DNA of 6,666 nt, taken from assembly GCA_023410155.1 (NCBI GenBank), contig JAEYQF010000302.1, positions 1 through 6,666 of the forward strand. The letters run 5' to 3'. Below the pieces are notes generated by a model, which was given only the letters and a program-made list of their open reading frames with translations, had not been told where the DNA came from and ran no database searches. The number at the start of each line of letters is the position of its first letter. Positions within the stretch are counted from its first letter, which is position 1. Made by a program: the position numbers and the translations under genes. Below are positions 1-3,743 of this stretch, piece after piece. The stretch comes from Verrucomicrobiota bacterium. GTDB taxonomy: Bacteria > Verrucomicrobiota > Verrucomicrobiia > Opitutales > Opitutaceae.

Positions 1-320
1 GTTTACAGCCGCACAGCGCGCCGATGGAGATGTTGTTTTACCGCGGCACGCAGTTTCCGGCGCGTTACCGCAACAAGGCTTTCGTCGCGCTGCACGGCTC
101 GTGGAACCGCGCAAAGCCGGTGGGCTACAAGGTTGTGACGATCGAGTTCTCGTCGAGCGGCGGCGCGCGGGCGCGCGATTTCCTGACTGGCTTCTATCTG
201 CCCGAGACGAATGCCCATTTCGGCCGGCCCTGCGGCATGGCCGAGGCGCCGGACGGCTCGCTCTTCCTGAGCGACGACAGCGGCGGCGCGATTTATCGGA
301 TCACGTATCGGCGGAAGTGA
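1..320 (+). CDS. PQQ-dependent sugar dehydrogenase (sorbosone dehydrogenase type), C-terminal fragment
   Basis: The 5' end lies outside the window; the first complete codon starts at base 3 and the frame closes with TGA at 318-320, giving about 105 C-terminal residues. Visible landmarks are HSAPM near the start, then FYRGTQFPARYRNKAFVALH, then GSWNR..PVGYKVV, and near the end PDGSLFLSDDSGGAIYRI. This order is typical of the last blades of the beta-propeller in soluble glucose/sorbosone dehydrogenases, where the propeller binds PQQ and oxidises sugars, usually in the periplasm. The exact substrate cannot be told from this fragment. An internal ATG at base 24 is not the true start, because the family pattern continues in frame upstream of it. 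The gene converges on the stress-protein gene at 484-942. Family assignment is firm; substrate and localisation are inferred from the family. Confidence 0.87.
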   Translation, partial: LQPHSAPMEMLFYRGTQFPARYRNKAFVALHGSWNRAKPVGYKVVTIEFSSSGGARARDFLTGFYLPETNAHFGRPCGMAEAPDGSLFLSDDSGGAIYRITYRRK

Positions 321-325
321 TACGT
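303..325 (+). repeat. Inverted repeat across the stop codon of the dehydrogenase gene
   Basis: ACGTATC (303-309) and GATACGT (319-325) are perfect 7-base inverted arms around a 9-base loop, and the TGA stop (318-320) lies at the loop/right-arm junction. No T-run follows on the + strand, so it is not a standard intrinsic terminator. It could be an mRNA 3'-end stem-loop or chance. Confidence 0.35.
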
Positions 326-389
326 AACGGCTCCCCTCCGCCCTGTCGGTGAGTGACACGAAGAGCGCGAGGGTGCGGCTCGGCCGGGG

Positions 390-424
390 AAAAAATTAAG
401 GGCGCGAGCTCTCGCCCGCGCCCT
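390..424 (-). terminator. Intrinsic terminator of the universal stress protein gene
   Basis: Read on the minus strand, an 8-bp GC-rich stem (arms 417-424 and 399-406, AGGGCGCG/CGCGCCCT) with a 10-base loop is followed by TAATTTTTT (398-390). It lies about 60 bases beyond the stop codon of the leftward gene at 484-942. On the + strand the stem is followed by a C/A-rich stretch without a T-run, so it should act mainly for the leftward gene. Confidence 0.8.
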
Positions 425-483
425 CCACACACATTTCCCTTTCCACGAACCAAAGAACACCCGGATCCATACCCGGGTAAGTG

Positions 484-942
484 TTATCTGCCCTTGCGTG
501 CCTTCTTCTTGAGCGCCGGCACTATCACGACCGGACAGGGCGCTTTCAGCAGGACGCCGTGCGTCGTGCTGCCAACCAGGAGATCGTAGAAGGCGGTGTG
601 TCCGTGCGAACCCATCACGATGAAGTCCGCGCTGACTTTTTCCGCCTGCTTGAGGATGTTCGGCACGGGGGCTCCGGTGAACTGAAGCGTATCGGCCGGG
701 AGGCCTTCTGCTTCTAGTTTCGCCTGCAACTGTTCCAGTCGCTTGGAGGCCGCTTTTTCGCCGACCGTCACGATCTCGCCAAGGTTTTCAATGAACGGAC
801 TGAACTCGCTGGTGATCACTGGCGGCTGCATGATATGCAACAGCACCACCCGCCCGTCCAACGCCCGAGCGAGCGCACCGGCTTGACTGACGACCGGCTC
901 GGTGATGCCGGAGAAATCGACCGGGGTAAGGATCGTTTTCAC
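484..942 (-). CDS. Universal stress protein (UspA family), single domain
   Basis: A 152-residue protein of one Usp domain, a normal length for the family. It opens with KTILTPVDFSG, the usual first beta strand with the conserved Asp (residue 9), and ends with the nucleotide-binding signature G-x2-G-x9-G-S at residues 111-125 (GSHG..., VGS) followed by APCPVVIVP. This signature indicates the ATP-binding subgroup. The tail (145-152) is strongly basic. Such proteins are cytoplasmic, usually dimeric, and linked to stress, starvation or energy limitation; the specific role here is unknown. I chose GTG at 942-940 because the family starts at this point. An in-frame ATG at 1005 would add 21 unrelated residues and run through an inverted repeat. 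No Shine-Dalgarno is visible for either. The gene lies 90 bases downstream of the hypothetical gene at 1033-1743 on the same strand and has its own terminator. Confidence 0.92.
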   Translation of the reverse strand: MKTILTPVDFSGITEPVVSQAGALARALDGRVVLLHIMQPPVITSEFSPFIENLGEIVTVGEKAASKRLEQLQAKLEAEGLPADTLQFTGAPVPNILKQAEKVSADFIVMGSHGHTAFYDLLVGSTTHGVLLKAPCPVVIVPALKKKARKGR

Positions 943-953
943 AGGGACAGTGT

Positions 954-975
954 GCCACTTCCGCGCGCAAGTGGC
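954..975 (-). repeat. Hairpin-forming inverted repeat just before the stress protein start
   Basis: GCCACTT (954-960) and AAGTGGC (969-975) are perfect 7-base inverted arms around an 8-base GC-only loop. The repeat ends 11 bases upstream of the GTG start at 942, where a ribosome binding site would normally be. It could be an operator or a 5' leader hairpin. It has no T-run, so a terminator for the upstream gene is unlikely. The repeat is visible in the sequence; its function is inferred. Confidence 0.45.
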
Positions 976-1032
976 TACGCGGCGATTGCCAGACTGTGAG
1001 CACATTTTGGCGGGATGTTTTCCCCGCGGATT

Positions 1033-1743
1033 TCACTCCGCCTCGGCCTGGCTCAGCAGCGGCGCAAAGGGCTCGTCTTCCGCGATCAACCGGGTGACGT
1101 CCGCCGACGCGTCGCCCGCACTCAAACTCCCGAGGGTGCGGCGGCGAAGATCCTCATCGGCGATCAGTCGCGCCAGCAAGCGCCCACACGCGGGATCGGA
1201 TACGCGCGTGGTGCAGTGCTCCGCGATTGCTTCGTCCACAGCGCGTGGATCCACGATCGAGAGCAGGCGCGAGACGCTGGCATCGTCGCGCACCACGACC
1301 AACAGCTCGACGAGCAGGCTGCGCCGCTGCTTCTCATCCAAATGTGACTCGACCCAATCGATCGCCGCGCCCTCGCTGTGCTCGAGCCAAGAAATCGCCA
1401 CGGCGCGAATGTTCGCGAACGTCATGCAAGCCGGGCGGGAGGCGAGCCACCTCGCCGCGGCCGCCGGTTCGCGCTTCGCCCAAGCGGCGACCAGTGGCTC
1501 CACCGACGCGGTGTGATGCAGGAGACGTCGGGCCTCTAGTTGCACCAATGCCTCCGAAGGCGAGGGGAACGCGAGGCGTTCGTTGGTTTTGAGTTCACCG
1601 AGACGGGTCGTCGGTGGCAGGACTCCCGCCCCACCCTCGCGCGGTGCAAAAACGCTTCTCACCTCCTCGTGCCATGCGAGTCCGAGGGCCAGCACGAGCG
1701 GGAGGACCAAGACGGAGAAGTGTCGCAGCAGGAGACGATTCAT
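1033..1743 (-). CDS. Hypothetical signal-anchored protein with helical Trp/Ala repeats
   Basis: This 236-residue protein belongs to no family I can name. The N-terminus (MNRLLLRHFS then a Leu/Val/Ala-rich stretch to about residue 24) looks like a signal peptide or signal anchor, so the rest is probably outside the cytoplasmic membrane. Residues 60-230 appear almost entirely helical. Two similar units are visible: AAWAKREPAAAARWLASRP (86-104) and a degenerate copy, SWLEHSEGAAIDWVESHL (118-135). These resemble the short 'W-x-x-x-D/E-P-x-A-A-x-x-W' repeats I associate with verrucomicrobial secreted or anchored proteins, though I cannot confirm the match. The frame stays open far upstream to 2865, but that part is antisense to the metallopeptidase gene. 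The ATG at 1743 is chosen because the signal sequence starts there. No Shine-Dalgarno is seen. It diverges from the M24 gene and precedes the stress protein by 90 bases. Confidence 0.72.
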   Translation of the reverse strand: MNRLLLRHFSVLVLPLVLALGLAWHEEVRSVFAPREGGAGVLPPTTRLGELKTNERLAFPSPSEALVQLEARRLLHHTASVEPLVAAWAKREPAAAARWLASRPACMTFANIRAVAISWLEHSEGAAIDWVESHLDEKQRRSLLVELLVVVRDDASVSRLLSIVDPRAVDEAIAEHCTTRVSDPACGRLLARLIADEDLRRRTLGSLSAGDASADVTRLIAEDEPFAPLLSQAEAE

Positions 1744-1899
1744 GGGGTGAGATGAAGATGGATCCGCGCCGCTCCCGCGCCACTCGCGAAGCGACGGTGC
1801 CCGCCCGCTCGCGTCATCAGCAAAGGACTGAGTCCGGGGCCCGGGCGATTGCCGTGCTCTTGACCGCCGGAGCCACGCGGACTGAGTTCGATCCACGCC
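1744..1899. promoter_or_regulatory. Divergent intergenic region with a repeated GGACTGAGT element
   Basis: This 156-base spacer must hold start signals for both the leftward hypothetical gene and the rightward M24 gene if each has its own promoter. GGACTGAGT occurs at 1825-1833 and again at 1879-1887, 54 bases apart. The first copy is part of the odd palindrome GGACT-G-AGTCC (1825-1835). A TTGACC at 1860-1865 could be a -35 box for the M24 gene, but no acceptable -10 follows at 16-18 bases. Promoter positions are therefore not assigned. Confidence 0.35.
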
Positions 1900-3177
1900 A
1901 TGTCCAACCCTCTCGCTGCCCGTCGCGCTCGCCTTGCTGCCGCGCTGCCACTCGGGGATGCCCTGCTCCTCGTGGGCGCCGGTGAACCCGTTCCGCTGCC
2001 AGAAGGCACAGATCAGACCTATCCGTTTCGCGCGCACGCGGAGTATTTCTACCTCACGGAGATGGAGTGCCCGGGCGGCGTGGTCGCGTTTGACCCACGG
2101 GACGGTGCCGCCGAAGGCTGGGTTTCCTTCGTGCCGGAGGTGACCGAGGCGGAGCGGGTGTGGGAAGGCCGCACCCAGCCGCCGGGCGAACCTATTTCTG
2201 CCTTGGAGCGCTGGCTCGCCAGCCGGAGCGATCGGCCCATCGCGGTCCTCGGCGAGCCGCTGCGAGGCATGCACGTCGACGCGGCACTGACCTCGCAGGT
2301 GCGCGAATATTTCCAGCACGCACGGCGGCCAAAGGACGCGCTCGAGATCGAGCGGCTCAAGCGCACCGCCGCGGCAACAGCGGCTGGTTACGCGCGGTTG
2401 AGAGGTTTGATCCGGCCGGGCGTGAGCGAACGGGAGTTGCAGATCGAGCTCGAGGCGGAATTCTTCCGCGCGGGCGCGACCCGCACAGGCTATGGTTCCA
2501 TCGTGGGCACAGGCTCGAACGCGGCGGTGCTGCATTTCGAACCGAGTGCGCGCGTGGTGGAGGCAGGCGACCTCGTGCTCGTCGATGCGGGTGCCGAAAT
2601 CGACCGCTATGTGATCGATGTCACGCGGACGTTTGTCGCCGGCCAGCCGAGTGCTTTTCAACGCGATCTCTACGACATCGTGCTGTCCACGCAGAAACTC
2701 GCGATTGAGCGCTGCATCCCCGGCGTGGAGTGGCGCGACGTGCATCTGGCCGCTGCGCTCGACCTGACGGCGGGATTGGTGGCCATCGGCGTGTTGCGCG
2801 GCGACCCCCATTCGCTTGTGGAGCGCGAGGCGCACACGCTCTTCTTTCCGCACGGGCTCGGCCACATGCTCGGCTTGGGCGTGCGCGACGCGAGCGGCAC
2901 CCTGCCCGGCCGCATAAAGGACGCCCGGTCAGCACTGCAGACACTGCGGATGGATTTACCGCTGCAGGCCGGCTATGTGGTCACCGTCGAGCCCGGCGTG
3001 TATTTCATTCCGCCGCTGCTGAACGATCCGCGTCGACGCGAGCGCTACCATGATTGCGTGAACTGGGACCTCGTCGCGCAACACCTCCATCTCGGCGGCG
3101 TGCGAATCGAGGACAATATCCTCGTGACCGACCACGGGCCGGAAAACCTGACCGCAGCGATTCCCAAGCCGCTCTAG
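1900..3177 (+). CDS. M24 family metallopeptidase, Xaa-Pro aminopeptidase (PepP)-like
   Basis: A 425-residue protein with the two-domain layout of aminopeptidase P, close to its usual length. Residues 1-140 form the creatinase-like N-terminal domain (FRAHAEYFYLTEMECPGG near 43-60). Residues 150-415 form the pita-bread catalytic domain. All five expected metal ligands are present: Asp229 and Asp240 (VDAGAEIDRYVIDVTRTF, spacing 11), His322 (HGLGHMLGLG), Glu364 (VTVEPGVYF) and Glu404 (RIEDNILVT). His212 and His318 match two other conserved histidines of E. coli PepP. The position matching PepP His361 is Arg329 (GVRD rather than VHD). The family removes an N-terminal residue preceding proline using two metal ions, usually Mn2+, in the cytoplasm; a prolidase-like dipeptidase role is the main alternative. 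No signal peptide is seen. The ATG at 1900 fits the family start but has no Shine-Dalgarno. The small membrane protein gene follows after 80 bases and may be co-transcribed. Confidence 0.92.
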   Translation: MSNPLAARRARLAAALPLGDALLLVGAGEPVPLPEGTDQTYPFRAHAEYFYLTEMECPGGVVAFDPRDGAAEGWVSFVPEVTEAERVWEGRTQPPGEPISALERWLASRSDRPIAVLGEPLRGMHVDAALTSQVREYFQHARRPKDALEIERLKRTAAATAAGYARLRGLIRPGVSERELQIELEAEFFRAGATRTGYGSIVGTGSNAAVLHFEPSARVVEAGDLVLVDAGAEIDRYVIDVTRTFVAGQPSAFQRDLYDIVLSTQKLAIERCIPGVEWRDVHLAAALDLTAGLVAIGVLRGDPHSLVEREAHTLFFPHGLGHMLGLGVRDASGTLPGRIKDARSALQTLRMDLPLQAGYVVTVEPGVYFIPPLLNDPRRRERYHDCVNWDLVAQHLHLGGVRIEDNILVTDHGPENLTAAIPKPL

Positions 3178-3257
3178 GTGGAAACGCCGCCCTGTCGGGC
3201 AAACACCGGCGCATAATTTTCCGTGACAACCACCGGGATCTGAATCTTTTTTCGGGC

Positions 3258-3503
3258 ATGGCTCAGTCTGAAAACAAAGAACAAAAGCTCGTCACTCCGC
3301 TCAGCCTCATCGTCGACGCAGTCCTCGTGATCGGCTTCTTTGTCTACATGCTCGGCGTGCTCCGCCCGCACGTCCCGTCGAACGATCCGAAGATGATCTT
3401 CCTCTGGGCTGCGCTCGCCTCGGCGTGCATGGCGGGGGTTTTCTGGCTGGCGCTGCAGATGTTTCGCGTGGTGCTCCGTGCGCATCTCGCCTCGAAGCGC
3501 TGA
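3258..3503 (+). CDS. Small two-helix membrane protein, hypothetical
   Basis: This 81-residue protein has a short charged N-terminus (MAQSENKEQK), a first hydrophobic helix at about residues 12-35, a polar loop with RPHVPSNDPK (36-45), a second helix at about 46-69 and a basic tail ending HLASKR. By the positive-inside rule the basic C-terminus is probably cytoplasmic, which puts both ends inside and a short loop outside. I do not recognise a family and assign no function. The frame is open further upstream to 3054, but that part overlaps the M24 gene and has no hydrophobic pattern, so ATG 3258 is preferred. There is no Shine-Dalgarno; a T-run (3247-3252) lies just before the start. A convincing terminator 27 bases after the stop supports a real transcript ending here, either alone or together with the M24 gene. 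Confidence 0.72.
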   Translation: MAQSENKEQKLVTPLSLIVDAVLVIGFFVYMLGVLRPHVPSNDPKMIFLWAALASACMAGVFWLALQMFRVVLRAHLASKR

Positions 3504-3529
3504 AGCCATCCGGCCGATCACTCTCCCAC

Positions 3530-3557
3530 GCCGCCTCCTTCTCGGGGCGGCTTTTTT
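3530..3557 (+). terminator. Intrinsic terminator after the small membrane protein gene
   Basis: GCCGCC (3530-3535) pairs with GGCGGC (3546-3551), extended inward by a T-G wobble and a C-G pair, giving about 8 bp with a 6-base loop. Six Ts follow immediately (3552-3557). It lies 26 bases past the stop at 3503 and separates this unit from ppdK. Confidence 0.85.
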
Positions 3558-3658
3558 GGGCCCTGCGAATCGAAGAACGGAGAGGATGCCACAAGGCCGG
3601 TCCAGCATGACGATCCGGGGAGCGTTTGCCGCCTCCGTCAACCTGACGTGTTGAGCGG

Positions 3659-3686
3659 TTGACAGGTATTTGGGCGCAGCTATCCC
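3659..3686 (+). promoter_or_regulatory. ppdK: Predicted sigma-70 type promoter of ppdK
   Basis: A perfect -35 hexamer TTGACA (3659-3664) is followed after 16 bases by TATCCC (3681-3686), which keeps the TAT half of the -10 consensus. The predicted start would be near 3693, giving a leader of about 50 bases before the ATG at 3744. The -35 is convincing; the -10 is weak and its exact register is uncertain. Inverted repeats overlap the -35: GTCAAC (3637-3642) with GTTGAC (3658-3663), and ACCTG (3641-3645) with CAGGT (3663-3667). Confidence 0.5.
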
Positions 3687-3709
3687 CTAGACCTTTGCGC
3701 CCCGGCGCA
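3672..3709 (+). repeat. GGCGCA/TGCGCC half-site cluster in the ppdK promoter and leader
   Basis: GGGCGCA (3672-3678) and TGCGCCC (3696-3702) are perfect 7-base inverted arms enclosing the predicted -10 box. TGCGCC (3696-3701) is also the inverted partner of GGCGCA (3704-3709), with two bases between. The middle element can therefore pair with either neighbour. In RNA starting near 3693, only the second pairing would form, as a 5-bp stem with a 4-base loop at the extreme 5' end. An operator or a 5' mRNA-stabilising hairpin are the plausible readings. Confidence 0.45.
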
Positions 3710-3743
3710 GAGCGTTCGTTTTTCAAACTCCGAATCACCCATC

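Noticed and set aside
1010..1027. Short hairpin GCGGG/CCCGC just after the stop of the hypothetical gene
   Set aside because: It has only 5 bp and no T-run on the minus strand, so I do not call it a terminator.
902..1516. 204-codon rightward open frame across the stress protein start and the hypothetical gene
   Set aside because: It is Ser/Arg/Ala-rich without a family pattern and is antisense to two better supported genes.
1860..1888. TTGACC as a -35 box for the M24 gene
   Set aside because: At 17-base spacing the -10 would be TGAGTT, matching the consensus at only two positions.
1744..2865. Upstream extension of the leftward open frame (610 codons in total), antisense to the M24 gene
   Set aside because: The opposite strand encodes a clear M24 enzyme with all catalytic residues. 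The antisense part looks compositionally biased and the real leftward gene starts at its signal sequence at 1743.
3185..3220. Possible terminator after the M24 gene (CGCCG...CGGCG followed by ATAATTTT)
   Set aside because: The stem is only about 5 bp with a 17-base interior, and the T-run is short and displaced, so termination before the small membrane protein gene is not supported.
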